In this document: piece by piece, positions 1-8,174 of the stretch | How positions within the stretch are numbered: the first letter of the stretch is position 1 | Layout: the number at the start of each line of letters is the position of its first letter | Assembly (NCBI GenBank): GCA_035510715.1 | Contig: DATKGQ010000012.1 | Coordinates: 1 to 29,189, forward strand | Reading direction: 5' to 3' | Length of the DNA: 29,189 bases | Origin: DATKGQ01 sp035510715 | GTDB lineage: Bacteria; Patescibacteriota; Saccharimonadia; Saccharimonadales; UBA4665 | Notes under the pieces: generated by a model | Seen by the model: the letters and a program-made list of their open reading frames with translations, nothing else | Database searches by the model: none | Told to the model about the DNA's origin: nothing | Translations under genes and position numbers: made by a program

Positions 1-1817
1 CCGCCGGTATTATCCTGTCCGGCCATCCAGGTAAAGTAGGGATCAGCATTGGTCCAGCCATCACTGGCCACACTGGCTCCGCCATTACTGCGGTACATAG
101 CTATACTAGAAGCATTGACAGTTGGCGGAGTGGTGTCGGAGGCAGAGTACTGGATAGATATACTACTAAGAGTAGGGGTAGCAGAACCGTCAGAAGTAAA
201 CTGCAGTTGGTATTGGACATAGCGGCTCTTGTTGGGCGCGCAGGTACTGGCAATTGCGCCGCCATTGCTGATGGCGCTGCAGCTAGTCCAGGCCGGAGCA
301 TCAGACAGATTAGAGTTATTGCCGGCGCGGACTAGTACACTAACAGAAGTACCGGATGGAACAGTTGCTGAGTAGTTCAAAGTGCCATAATTCTCGGCAA
401 TGCTGGTGTCATAAATATTGGAAGTCAGGGTGCCAGTGGCGGGGTAATAAGTTTGTGTGCTGCCGAATGTAGCAAATTGATTGTTCTGGTTTTTATATTC
501 AGCGGCAATCCAGGCAGCTGGCTCGGCAACGTTGGCAAAACGGAATTCATCGATCGCCCCTGTGAAGTAAGTACCGGACCCACAATTAGTGCCATCGTCC
601 GCCCCTAGATAGATATAAAGTGAACCCGGCGGGCTTAATGAACCGCTGGTGCTGCCGCCCAGTTGACCATTAAGATAACCCACTAATTGACCGGTACTGC
701 TGTTATAGCTTAGCTCAACATTATTCCATGTACCGTTTGTTACGTTACCGATGGCCGTACAGCTTAAAGACCAGGCCCTAACATAAACTTTTCCGTTTAC
801 TAGTTCGATAGCTGAATCATGGTAACCGTTGTTAACTGAATTCTGCCCCAACCATCCAAGTATTACGCCGTTATTGGAGGTCGGATTAAACCAAACGCTG
901 GCCGTCCAGCTGGATGGCTGCGAGCCGGTACTGCCGGTAATCGTATAATCATCGCTACTGCCAGTAAATGTCTGAGCACCATCAATTTTGCCATTCGCCA
1001 GCGGAGCTGGAGTAGTCCCAGAATAAGCAATCGAGTTAAAACCATTAGTCGTTGAATCATAATAAGTTGTGCCAGAAGTTTCGCTCAAATGCTGGGCTAT
1101 TTCATAGTTACTGTTCCAAACGGCGGTTTTATTTTGGGCGTCGCTAGCACTATGATTGCCATAATACATAAATAGTCCCTCAGACGTGGTATTGGTGTCA
1201 ATTATTGGCATATTTACCCAGATACTGGCGGTTTTGTTAGTACTACTCCAGGATTCAATCTCATAATTAAGCAGTGTGACGCCGTCTAGTTCCGTAAAAC
1301 GGATATCCTGGCCGGCTGATTGAGCTTCTAAAAAATTAAAGTTGGAGGAGTTTAATTGAATTAATACGGCAAAATTATTTAGCGTTTGCGGAGTTATGCC
1401 AAGGTTAGCTTGCGTATTATTAAATGTTACTTCATTTCGATATACCCAATCAGAGTTATACCAGCCAGTCTGCCCCGTCAGTGTTACCTGGTTAGGGGTA
1501 GAGGTAGTGACGTTGCTGGCAGCTGAGTACTGGTTAGCGGTGCTGGTGCCGAGGCCACCGCTCCAGTTGCTTTGTATCCAGCTGCTAAAGGCAAAGACAT
1601 TATGGGTAATACCGCCAATAATTATCAGTACTACGGCCAGGCCGGCCAATGAGACGATGGCAACATGAACCTGCTTGTGAAAACGGAAGTTGTGCCAGCG
1701 GCGGTAGCCGTTAGAGTGCTGGCTTAAGTATTCATGAGGGTGTAGGGCAATACGAGCATAGATACTACCAACCCATTTAGTAAGATTACTTTTTTTGTCT
1801 CTCAACCGGTTTTTCAT
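1..1817 (-). CDS. Membrane-anchored DUF2341/LamG surface protein, N-terminal part (runs off left edge)
   Basis: The reverse strand stays open from an ATG at 1817 to the left edge, giving 605 residues without a stop. Residues 1-50 are basic and cytoplasmic, followed by one membrane segment at about 51-72, so the rest should lie outside the cell. Residues 145-225 match DUF2341 (key pieces FAVLIQLNSSNF, DIRFTELDG, YEIESW, MYYGNHS). Residues 270-440 look like a LamG/concanavalin A-like lectin domain ending IDEFRFANV. From 561 (DTTPPTV) an Ig/fibronectin-like repeat begins, of the kind seen in very long Patescibacteria surface proteins. Four extracellular cysteines (C353, C412, C513, C526) could pair. 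Likely role is adhesion or glycan binding on the surface; this is inferred from domains. The stop codon and remaining repeats lie outside the window. Confidence 0.85.
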   Translation of the reverse strand, partial: MKNRLRDKKSNLTKWVGSIYARIALHPHEYLSQHSNGYRRWHNFRFHKQVHVAIVSLAGLAVVLIIIGGITHNVFAFSSWIQSNWSGGLGTSTANQYSAASNVTTSTPNQVTLTGQTGWYNSDWVYRNEVTFNNTQANLGITPQTLNNFAVLIQLNSSNFNFLEAQSAGQDIRFTELDGVTLLNYEIESWSSTNKTASIWVNMPIIDTNTTSEGLFMYYGNHSASDAQNKTAVWNSNYEIAQHLSETSGTTYYDSTTNGFNSIAYSGTTPAPLANGKIDGAQTFTGSSDDYTITGSTGSQPSSWTASVWFNPTSNNGVILGWLGQNSVNNGYHDSAIELVNGKVYVRAWSLSCTAIGNVTNGTWNNVELSYNSSTGQLVGYLNGQLGGSTSGSLSPPGSLYIYLGADDGTNCGSGTYFTGAIDEFRFANVAEPAAWIAAEYKNQNNQFATFGSTQTYYPATGTLTSNIYDTSIAENYGTLNYSATVPSGTSVSVLVRAGNNSNLSDAPAWTSCSAISNGGAIASTCAPNKSRYVQYQLQFTSDGSATPTLSSISIQYSASDTTPPTVNASSIAMYRSNGGASVASDGWTNADPYFTWMAGQDNTG

Positions 1818-1855
1818 TTTTAACCGTTATTATTCTAATGTTTAAATCCATTATT

Positions 1856-1883
1856 AGTATACCAAGTTAATCAATCTTGGCAA
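1856..1883 (-). promoter_or_regulatory. Promoter of the LamG protein gene
   Basis: On the minus strand TTGCCA (1878-1883) is followed after 16 nt by TATACT (1856-1861). Transcription would begin about 32 nt before the ATG at 1817. The leader shows no strong Shine-Dalgarno site. Confidence 0.55.
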
Positions 1884-1903
1884 ACAGATGTCATAGAAAG
1901 TAC

Positions 1904-1909
1904 TATAAT
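1904..1909 (+). promoter_or_regulatory. -10 box TATAAT, near-leaderless start of the DUF5808 gene
   Basis: A consensus TATAAT ends 9 nt before the ATG at 1919, so the expected transcript starts only 2-3 nt upstream of the start codon. No good -35 is seen. Confidence 0.5.
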
Positions 1910-1918
1910 ATTTAAGAC

Positions 1919-2119
1919 ATGGCAACTAAACCTATAAGATCTAATGAAAAAGCCAGCATACCTTACGATTTCCGTAAACCGACATTAGCTAGAACAAAAA
2001 GCCGATATTGGAACCAGGACGATCACCGTTTCTTCACACCAAAAGTATACGGTGCTGGATGGACTATTAACTTTTACTGGTTATGCCATCCAAGGCGTTA
2101 TTTTCGAGATCGTCACTAA
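1919..2119 (+). CDS. DUF5808 domain protein, 66 aa
   Basis: A short basic protein. Its second half (residues 27-55, pieces SRYWNQDDHRFF, TPKVYGAGWTINF) fits the DUF5808 pattern: a Trp/Asp stretch, then F-x-P-K, then G-x-G-W-t-x-N-F. In larger proteins this domain sits next to membrane segments; here it stands alone, as is common in Saccharibacteria. Its function is unknown. No signal peptide or membrane helix is seen. A TATAAT box 9 nt upstream supports this start and suggests a leaderless mRNA. It is divergent from the LamG gene and converges on the SDR gene with a 4-nt gap. Confidence 0.7.
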   Translation: MATKPIRSNEKASIPYDFRKPTLARTKSRYWNQDDHRFFTPKVYGAGWTINFYWLCHPRRYFRDRH

Positions 2120-2123
2120 AAAA

Positions 2124-2855
2124 TTACTTGTTTCGCTTCATCCAGTCGTGAGCAAAAACTTCCGGTACTGGCTTTTTTAGGCAATCGACTATTTTTTGAG
2201 CGATATATTCAGCGCTATCAGCTTTTGGTGGTTGATAGCCATTGTCATCTCTAGACCAATCACCGCCATTATTCTCACGAATAGTATTTTCTTCAAAGTT
2301 TGTCTGAGTAATATATGGATAGACAACACTTACGTTTATATTAAACGACTTAAGTTCTTCGCGAGCTGTCAAACTAAGATGCGCTAAAGCAGCTTTGATG
2401 GCCGCATAGGCCCCCATTCCTGGTAATTGCATCAATGCCGTACCAGAACTGATATTAATAATCGATCCCTGGCGTTGGTGTTTCATTATAGGGATGACTT
2501 GTTGCATGGCAATTAGTGGGCCGGTAAAGTCTAGGTCAAAAATGTGTTGCAGATCAGTTAAGTTGGTATTTTCAACCAGAGCGTCATAGCCCTGGCCGGC
2601 ATTATTTATCAGGACATCAATGCGGCCGTAATGTTTGCCAACGTCAGCAATCATTTTAGTGATAGCTAACTTATTGGTCATATCCGTCGGATATATGTAA
2701 GAGCCCTTTAGATGTTTAGCTAGTTGCATCAGTTTGTCTTCAGAACGGGCGACTAGGGCGACTTTGGCTCCAAGTTCTGTAAGCTTCGTAGCAGTTGCTA
2801 AACCAATACCGCTGGAAGCGCCCGTTACAATTATTGCTTTACCTTTTAAAATCAT
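2124..2855 (-). CDS. Short-chain dehydrogenase/reductase (SDR), 243 aa
   Basis: A classical NAD(P)-dependent SDR oxidoreductase of the usual length. The Rossmann glycine motif TGASSGIG is at 11-18, NNAG at 84-87, the catalytic serine in NISSGT at about 137, and the YxxxK pair is Y150/K154. R37 after the second strand (VALVAR) would suit NADP(H). The substrate cannot be read from the sequence. It is cytosolic, with no membrane segment. The start is fixed by TTGAAC-16 nt-GATAAT ending 7 nt before the ATG, which predicts a leaderless mRNA. It is monocistronic and convergent with the small DUF5808 gene. Confidence 0.92.
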   Translation of the reverse strand: MILKGKAIIVTGASSGIGLATATKLTELGAKVALVARSEDKLMQLAKHLKGSYIYPTDMTNKLAITKMIADVGKHYGRIDVLINNAGQGYDALVENTNLTDLQHIFDLDFTGPLIAMQQVIPIMKHQRQGSIINISSGTALMQLPGMGAYAAIKAALAHLSLTAREELKSFNINVSVVYPYITQTNFEENTIRENNGGDWSRDDNGYQPPKADSAEYIAQKIVDCLKKPVPEVFAHDWMKRNK

Positions 2856-2862
2856 AATATGT

Positions 2863-2890
2863 ATTATCCTACATTAATTTTCTTGTTCAA
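2863..2890 (-). promoter_or_regulatory. Promoter of the SDR gene (leaderless type)
   Basis: Minus strand: TTGAAC (2885-2890), 16-nt spacer, GATAAT (2863-2868), then 7 nt to the ATG at 2855. The predicted transcription start nearly coincides with the start codon. Confidence 0.6.
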
Positions 2891-2933
2891 GTTTAGGAAA
2901 TTTAATTTTAATAGCCTTAGGGCATCTTGGTTA

Positions 2934-2959
2934 TGTTATAATTTGGTTAGATTATCTAA
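2934..2959 (+). promoter_or_regulatory. Extended -10 promoter with a palindrome at the transcription start
   Basis: TGtTATAAT (2934-2942) is an extended -10. It is followed by TTAGAT-t-ATCTAA (2947-2959), a 6+6 inverted repeat covering the expected transcription start. The repeat could be an operator or a 5' hairpin. Confidence 0.4.
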
Positions 2960-2976
2960 TAACTATGGGGGCGGGC

Positions 2977-3291
2977 ATGGATGACGATCAAAACTATCAA
3001 GCATCAGATAATACACAAGATAGTCCACAACCAACAACTAACGATGGGGACGCTAACTTAGATAGTATTAAAACAAAAGCCATCGAGGCATTGACGCCGA
3101 TTATTGATAGTCTTGACAATATGGATCCCGAACGTAAGTTTGATATCTGTTTAACTGCTTTGCGCTATACCGACAATCATCATCTGGCCGAGTCGGCGCT
3201 TAATGCTGCCATGGCTATCCAAGAAAAGGGAACCAAAGCCGAAGCCTTAGTTGAGTTAATTAATGAGATAAATTATCTGGAAAATGCTTGA
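2977..3291 (+). CDS. Small acidic protein of unknown function, 104 aa
   Basis: Not assigned to a named family. The first 25 residues are acidic, polar and probably disordered (rich in D, N, Q, T, P). The remaining 75 residues look fully helical: a first helix with IEALTPIIDSLD, then PERKFDICLTALRYTD, then HHLAESALNAAMAIQ, ending in ALVELINEINYLE, which suggests a small helical bundle. No signal peptide or membrane segment. An ATG at 2965 is in frame; 2977 is preferred because the G-rich run between them can serve as a ribosome site and the acidic stretch begins there. The stop is TGA. Its last base abuts the last base of the convergent giant gene, so the two stop codons touch. Confidence 0.7.
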   Translation: MDDDQNYQASDNTQDSPQPTTNDGDANLDSIKTKAIEALTPIIDSLDNMDPERKFDICLTALRYTDNHHLAESALNAAMAIQEKGTKAEALVELINEINYLENA

Positions 3292-6200
3292 TTAAGCGAC
3301 ATGCTGTAAACGGTATTTTTCAAGCGCATTTGAAAAGTTTTTCCAAGAGCTCACACTTAAAGTTCCATCGTCTGTAATATTATAATCAGTTTTCTTTAAA
3401 CCTAAGAAGAATAGTAATCGGCGCATCAATTGATTTGCTTCAGTTTGTGTATGTGTAACTGACCGGATGGAGCTGAAGATACCAGATAGTGCGCCTTCAA
3501 ATGCTGACTGATTTTCCGGATTAACACGTGAGAAATCAGCAATTATATCCATCAGCTGTTCAATTGTATTATTACGGATCGTTCCGTTTGTCGCCTCGTC
3601 GGTAAATTTATCTCCGTATGCTGGGTCACCTGAAAAAATTTCATGTATGAAACGACGCGGTGAACTATCTGTTCTTGTATGAAGCGTACCAGTAACTTCA
3701 AGGTTGGGGAGCGTACCATTACCCCTAACCATTGTCATCTTTTCACCCAATATCATGTCTTCGCCGGTTTCCATGACATCATAACCGCCAATTTGGGCAT
3801 AGGCTTCAGCCGAGTATCCCGTATTCCATCCACCGGTAACAAACCTATTCCAGGTATAATTCCAGCTTGGGCTGGTTGGGTCCCTGAATTTTTTATTCCG
3901 GGCTAGGACTACAAAGAAATCCCAGATTCTTCTTCGCAAAAATAGATAGTCGTTATCTTTTAGATATTCAGGACTACGATCCTGGACACCACCTGCGGCA
4001 TCAAGATAAGGATGCTCATCTAAGGTATTGATCAAATTAACTACGGTGTAGGGGTCAACATGCGTAAGATCAGCATCTTCAGATTCTATATAGAGCGGCT
4101 GGGCTTGATTAGTCCTTTGCTGGTTACGGATCATGACCGCATCAGTAAGCAACTTACGGGCATAACCAACATTGTTAAATGGCGGATCTAGTTCTACATC
4201 ATAAAAGTTAATATTTGGCTTTAAACCATTATTTTTATCTTGGTAGTCTTTAATAAATTCTTTGATTACTGCTATAGAATTATCTGGTTCCGTACCAGTC
4301 TTGCGATTAACTAATATGTTAATCTCATAGCTGTTAAGAGCAAGTGGAGCGCCGTGTCTATCGGTTTGTTTAGCGTATTCCTCGAGAGTATGATATAAGA
4401 TTTTTCCCTCCATCCAAGCCGGTATATTAACACTTATACGAGTTTCGTCAGTCATTGGCGCGAAAGTTTCAGCAACCTTTTGAGCAAGTTGAAAATGAGC
4501 CGGATTATCCTTATCTTGTTCTTCGAGATATCTTTGTATAGTCTCACGTTCTCTGGCTACATCACGCACAACTGGAGAACCATCTGCTTCTACCCATTTT
4601 ACAGAGCCGTCCGGCTGGATTTCACGCTGACGTTCCATTAATCGATCGGGGTCTTTTTTAATCCAATCCTGCAGTTCAGCCAAACTTCTGCCGCCATAAT
4701 AGGATGGCATTACATTAGGATTTGTTAAGTTTAACCTAGACCTGATATCCTCCATGCCACGTCGGCCATATACGGGAATCGCCGGAGCAATTTCAATCGG
4801 CAAGGACGACGCAACAGCCGGTGCTTCAATATGTGTAATTACATGTTCGCCTTGACTATGTATAACTGTGTGAAGCGTTTCAGTGATAATTTTAGGGTGG
4901 TTTCCGCCGACAAGTGTTCCAAGCATCCTAATGCCAGTTGATCCATTGGAATCCTTGCCCATAATTTGTACTACTTCGGCATAACCGCCAATAAATACGG
5001 CGTGGCCATTCTGATTTTCAAACACACTTCTAAGCGCCGCGTTATGAGCATCAATAATCACATTGCCATCAGCATTGAAATGAAGCATGATGACATGATT
5101 TTGCGTATTTTCATCTAGTGAGACAGCCAATCCCAGCTTGCCCTCATGAAGTAACTGCAGGTAATTAGCTGATTGATTACCTTCATAAGAACCTCCGGTC
5201 GTCATATGGGATACATTCAGAACAAAATTACCATGGGCATCAATACCGGAATAATTTTCGCCACCCCACCATGTAGCAAGCTCATTTTTATCCGAATAAG
5301 GGGTGTTGTTGTTATACCACAATTGCCGGTGAACTGTTGTAAATTCACCCTGATGCGATTGGATATAGTTTCCTGTAGAAACATGAGCTGTCTCAGTTAC
5401 GGAATGCGAGGAGGCATAAACTTCGTTTGTTAAATGCAGTCCAAAACCCTGCCGCTCCAGCAACTGAGTCGTGGCAGCATTCAAATGTCCGTTTTGATCA
5501 AAGCCGATATGGCCAGCGATCACCTTATTGTCTAGGCCTATCAGCTCGAGGGCTCCGGTAGCAGTATGTGCGACATGATAGCCGGGCGGGAGATCAAGCG
5601 CATTTTGGCCAAACTTAAAAGCACTATTGCCATAATTAGCATTTGGATGAAGCCCTGGTTTTAACTCAGTTGAGTGGAATAGAGCCGCAAGTTCCGTTTG
5701 TCGATTTTGACCTGGTTGTTGATGGTCAAATATACCCTGGATGGAATGGTCAAAGGCAGCATGAAGTTCTTGGCTGGCCGATCCAAGCACAATCCCAACC
5801 GTCGCACCGATTGCGGTTGCGGCCAGGATACGATTGCGCCGGATATTAGCAAATGCCCGGTCTTTCTCGGCTATATCAGTTTCTATCATTTCGACCAGAC
5901 TCTGTTGGTGTTGTTCAATAATATCGCCGATATTACCCCGTTTAATTCCTAACTCAGTTAATGTTGAATCGTCGCTATTATCAATAAAATTCTGTAAAGC
6001 ATCCCTGGCATTGGCTAGGGCAATGTCCAGTTCTGTTCTACTTTGTTCAATACTGAGCTTGCTGCTATAACTAATCAGATCATAGCCAATCTTATCCGAA
6101 TCTGACAGATATATCCGGGTCTGGGCTTCTGTAACCGCGTCCAGTAGTCTGGAATAACTGTCATTATTGGTAACTTGGCCCTGCTCGGGCAGAGCCGAAT

Positions 6201-7617
6201 TAATCTGATCCAGTAAAACACTGGATTCAACTGTCGCATAGCGGGTTGTTTCCATCTTTTGCCGGCGGCTGTTTTGATCGGTAATAATTGTGCTGCCTTC
6301 GGCCATTTGGCGGGAATGTAAACGTCGCTCTTGCTTAACCCGCTGCGACTCGCGTAAGCCACCAACCAAACCTGTCCCAACTCCTAATCCGATTGTAGCT
6401 CCGGCGGCGACAACGAGCTTGCGGGAGGTAAATTTTGAGCCCGCCATTAAAACCGCCACACCTAAACCAAGCGTTGTTTCGTTTACTGCTGAGCCCAAAC
6501 GGGTTTTATATAGTCTATCAACTACTCGATCGGTTATTTCTCGGCTGGCTTCGGTACGGACTCCGGATCTGGCCTCGCCAACACTAAAATTAAGTGCCGC
6601 ATCGATTGTTGCCAGTCCGATGCCATGCTCAAAAGCAGCCTTGGCATTTAGGGCAACATCAATGATATTGTCGGCATACAATAAGCCTCTATTCCGGTCT
6701 TGGGCATGTTGCCTGCGTCCATACTGATCAACAATTCTGGTTTTTTCTTCAACTAGGGCATCGTAACTTAATTCGCCAGCCGCAAACTTAGTTATTGCAG
6801 TCCGCAGGCTATCGGCATAATCTCCTTCAGCAGCTTGTTTTTTTTCGCCTTGGTGTAACAAGCCTTCGCCTTCCGTTACAAATCTTTTTAGAATGGCTGC
6901 CATTTCGCGGTCATGATCGGCTTTTATTCCGCCAACCAAAGCAAGAACATTTTTTTCAGTGACTATTTTTTGCTCGCCCCTAAAGAAATTTCTTTGGCGC
7001 AGATAATCATGGGCAATATTGCCGTACCAGATCTTCTTAATTAAACCCGTGAAACCCCTTTTTATAGTCTCTTGCCGGATAGTTTCGTCACTATAGTCAA
7101 GGCTTTCGGAATGAACCCTTTTGGTAATATCAACTTGGGCGACGTTAAGTGAATGCTGTAGTTCTTCGGGGTTTGGCGGCTTGTGGTATTCTGGTTCACG
7201 CGGTACGTTTACCACGACATCCGGCGCTAGCTCTGGCCCTTTCTCGACTACCTTGCTTTCGACAGCTTGTTCGGGCGCGGCGGCAGAAGGTTCAATGTGG
7301 GTTTCAGAAGCACTCTCAATTGGTGGTTCTGTGGAGTGAGTCTTTATTGCAGGCACAATAATAGTGTCTACTAGTTCCCTGGTACGAGCAGGGGAAGCAC
7401 TATACCCAGCCCGATTCCCAACAGGCGTTTCAAACGCCGGTTCTTCTTCAGCTGAATTCTCGGCTCTTATCGCTTCCCGGGTTCTATGTACTAATTCAGC
7501 ATTTCCTAATCTGTTTTGTTCTGATAATGCTAGGGAATACGGATCAGCTGATTCCGGAAGCAAGGCAACTGGTGCGTCAGTTTGATTTTGCAGCTCAGCT
7601 ATTAATGTCTCTGCCAT
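3292..7617 (-). CDS. Giant membrane protein with C-terminal GT2-type glycosyltransferase domain, 1441 aa
   Basis: Residues 1-150 are acidic, Pro-rich and probably disordered. Residues 150-380 are helical. Hydrophobic segments lie near 381-393 and 399-420, then a helical/coiled stretch (450-590), then another membrane segment at about 596-613. Residues 615-940 are rich in Gly, Asn, His and aromatic residues, probably beta-structured and unrecognised. Residues 1055-1330 resemble a family 2 glycosyltransferase: strand start ISVNIPAW, acidic DxD-like ESEDAD (1178-1183), acceptor-side GGWNTGYSAEAY (1262-1273) and the late acidic motif GGYD...TGEDMILGEK (1277-1293). I find no cysteine in all 1441 residues. 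It lies 15 nt downstream of the DUF5663 gene and probably shares its transcript. Glycan or polysaccharide synthesis at the membrane is inferred; sugar, acceptor and topology are unknown. Confidence 0.75.
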   Translation of the reverse strand: MAETLIAELQNQTDAPVALLPESADPYSLALSEQNRLGNAELVHRTREAIRAENSAEEEPAFETPVGNRAGYSASPARTRELVDTIIVPAIKTHSTEPPIESASETHIEPSAAAPEQAVESKVVEKGPELAPDVVVNVPREPEYHKPPNPEELQHSLNVAQVDITKRVHSESLDYSDETIRQETIKRGFTGLIKKIWYGNIAHDYLRQRNFFRGEQKIVTEKNVLALVGGIKADHDREMAAILKRFVTEGEGLLHQGEKKQAAEGDYADSLRTAITKFAAGELSYDALVEEKTRIVDQYGRRQHAQDRNRGLLYADNIIDVALNAKAAFEHGIGLATIDAALNFSVGEARSGVRTEASREITDRVVDRLYKTRLGSAVNETTLGLGVAVLMAGSKFTSRKLVVAAGATIGLGVGTGLVGGLRESQRVKQERRLHSRQMAEGSTIITDQNSRRQKMETTRYATVESSVLLDQINSALPEQGQVTNNDSYSRLLDAVTEAQTRIYLSDSDKIGYDLISYSSKLSIEQSRTELDIALANARDALQNFIDNSDDSTLTELGIKRGNIGDIIEQHQQSLVEMIETDIAEKDRAFANIRRNRILAATAIGATVGIVLGSASQELHAAFDHSIQGIFDHQQPGQNRQTELAALFHSTELKPGLHPNANYGNSAFKFGQNALDLPPGYHVAHTATGALELIGLDNKVIAGHIGFDQNGHLNAATTQLLERQGFGLHLTNEVYASSHSVTETAHVSTGNYIQSHQGEFTTVHRQLWYNNNTPYSDKNELATWWGGENYSGIDAHGNFVLNVSHMTTGGSYEGNQSANYLQLLHEGKLGLAVSLDENTQNHVIMLHFNADGNVIIDAHNAALRSVFENQNGHAVFIGGYAEVVQIMGKDSNGSTGIRMLGTLVGGNHPKIITETLHTVIHSQGEHVITHIEAPAVASSLPIEIAPAIPVYGRRGMEDIRSRLNLTNPNVMPSYYGGRSLAELQDWIKKDPDRLMERQREIQPDGSVKWVEADGSPVVRDVARERETIQRYLEEQDKDNPAHFQLAQKVAETFAPMTDETRISVNIPAWMEGKILYHTLEEYAKQTDRHGAPLALNSYEINILVNRKTGTEPDNSIAVIKEFIKDYQDKNNGLKPNINFYDVELDPPFNNVGYARKLLTDAVMIRNQQRTNQAQPLYIESEDADLTHVDPYTVVNLINTLDEHPYLDAAGGVQDRSPEYLKDNDYLFLRRRIWDFFVVLARNKKFRDPTSPSWNYTWNRFVTGGWNTGYSAEAYAQIGGYDVMETGEDMILGEKMTMVRGNGTLPNLEVTGTLHTRTDSSPRRFIHEIFSGDPAYGDKFTDEATNGTIRNNTIEQLMDIIADFSRVNPENQSAFEGALSGIFSSIRSVTHTQTEANQLMRRLLFFLGLKKTDYNITDDGTLSVSSWKNFSNALEKYRLQHVA

Positions 7618-7632
7618 ATCCAGACTCGGTAA

Positions 7633-7938
7633 TTAGGCTTGGTCTCCCAGGTACAGACCCCTAAATTCTTTCATGGCTTGGGCAGTAATTTCAACGGTGT
7701 TTGGAATTTTTTCAGCCATAAAATTTTGAATCTTATTTATGTCCGGCGGTTGTTCGTCAATGATTTTCTCTAGTTCTAATTTTTGCTCATCTGTTAAAGA
7801 TTCAATCAACCGACGATTTAATAATTGCGTAAAGCGACCACTTAAGTCATCCACGAGTTGTGAATGTACTTCTGGTTTAAGCTCCGGCAATCCTTTATCA
7901 TTCAAAAGTTGCTCAATATATTTGGTCAGATTATCCAT
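7633..7938 (-). CDS. DUF5663 family protein, 101 aa
   Basis: A small, soluble, all-helical protein. The centre carries the DUF5663-like pattern of a ~25-residue helix (VHSQLVDDLSGRFTQLLNRR) followed by LTDEQ and an acidic helix ending in a Pro-containing turn. DUF5663 is a short domain typical of Patescibacteria and has no known function. This is the first gene of a two-gene operon with the giant glycosyltransferase protein, 15 nt downstream, which suggests a shared task, perhaps a cytosolic partner of that protein's helical N-terminal part. A strong promoter lies upstream with a leader of about 32 nt and no clear Shine-Dalgarno site. Confidence 0.7.
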   Translation of the reverse strand: MDNLTKYIEQLLNDKGLPELKPEVHSQLVDDLSGRFTQLLNRRLIESLTDEQKLELEKIIDEQPPDINKIQNFMAEKIPNTVEITAQAMKEFRGLYLGDQA

Positions 7939-7976
7939 ATTTTTTTATTTTCTTTGTTAATATGTTTATGCTAAAA

Positions 7977-8005
7977 ATTATACTCATAAGAGATTCCGAA
8001 TACAA
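7977..8005 (-). promoter_or_regulatory. Promoter of the DUF5663-giant protein operon
   Basis: Minus strand: TTGTAT (8000-8005), 17-nt spacer, TATAAT (7977-7982). This is the best sigma70-type match in the window. The leader to the ATG at 7938 is about 32 nt and A-rich. Confidence 0.65.
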
Positions 8006-8047
8006 TACCACCAATTAGTTAATAATCAATTAAAAAGTTATTATAGT

Positions 8048-8124
8048 ATATGAATCATATTTTAACAAGTTTTTATTTTCTATAACATCTGTTAGTTGTG
8101 TTGAACCAAGTCTTTTAAAAAGAC
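8048..8124. promoter_or_regulatory. Two short palindromes in the divergent spacer before the VIT gene
   Basis: The 236-nt AT-rich spacer between the DUF5663 and VIT genes holds ATATGA-a-TCATAT (8048-8060) and GTCTTTT-a-AAAAGAC (8110-8124). Both are near-perfect inverted repeats with one central base. They could be operators, possibly metal-responsive given the transporter gene, but no known box is matched. Confidence 0.3.
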
Positions 8125-8160
8125 ATCTTATGATTGTTTCGTAATTAAGTTTGAATCCTT

Positions 8161-8166
8161 TAAAAT
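8161..8166 (+). promoter_or_regulatory. -10 box TAAAAT before the VIT1/CCC1 gene
   Basis: TAAAAT ends 8 nt before the ATG at 8175, fitting the leaderless pattern of the window. The -35 is not clear. Confidence 0.35.
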
Positions 8167-8174
8167 ATTTAACT

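Noticed and set aside
6290..6727. 145-codon open frame on the plus strand opposite the giant gene
   Set aside because: It is a mirror of the coding frame of the 1441-residue protein, has an implausible Ser/Pro/Arg composition and no ribosome site.
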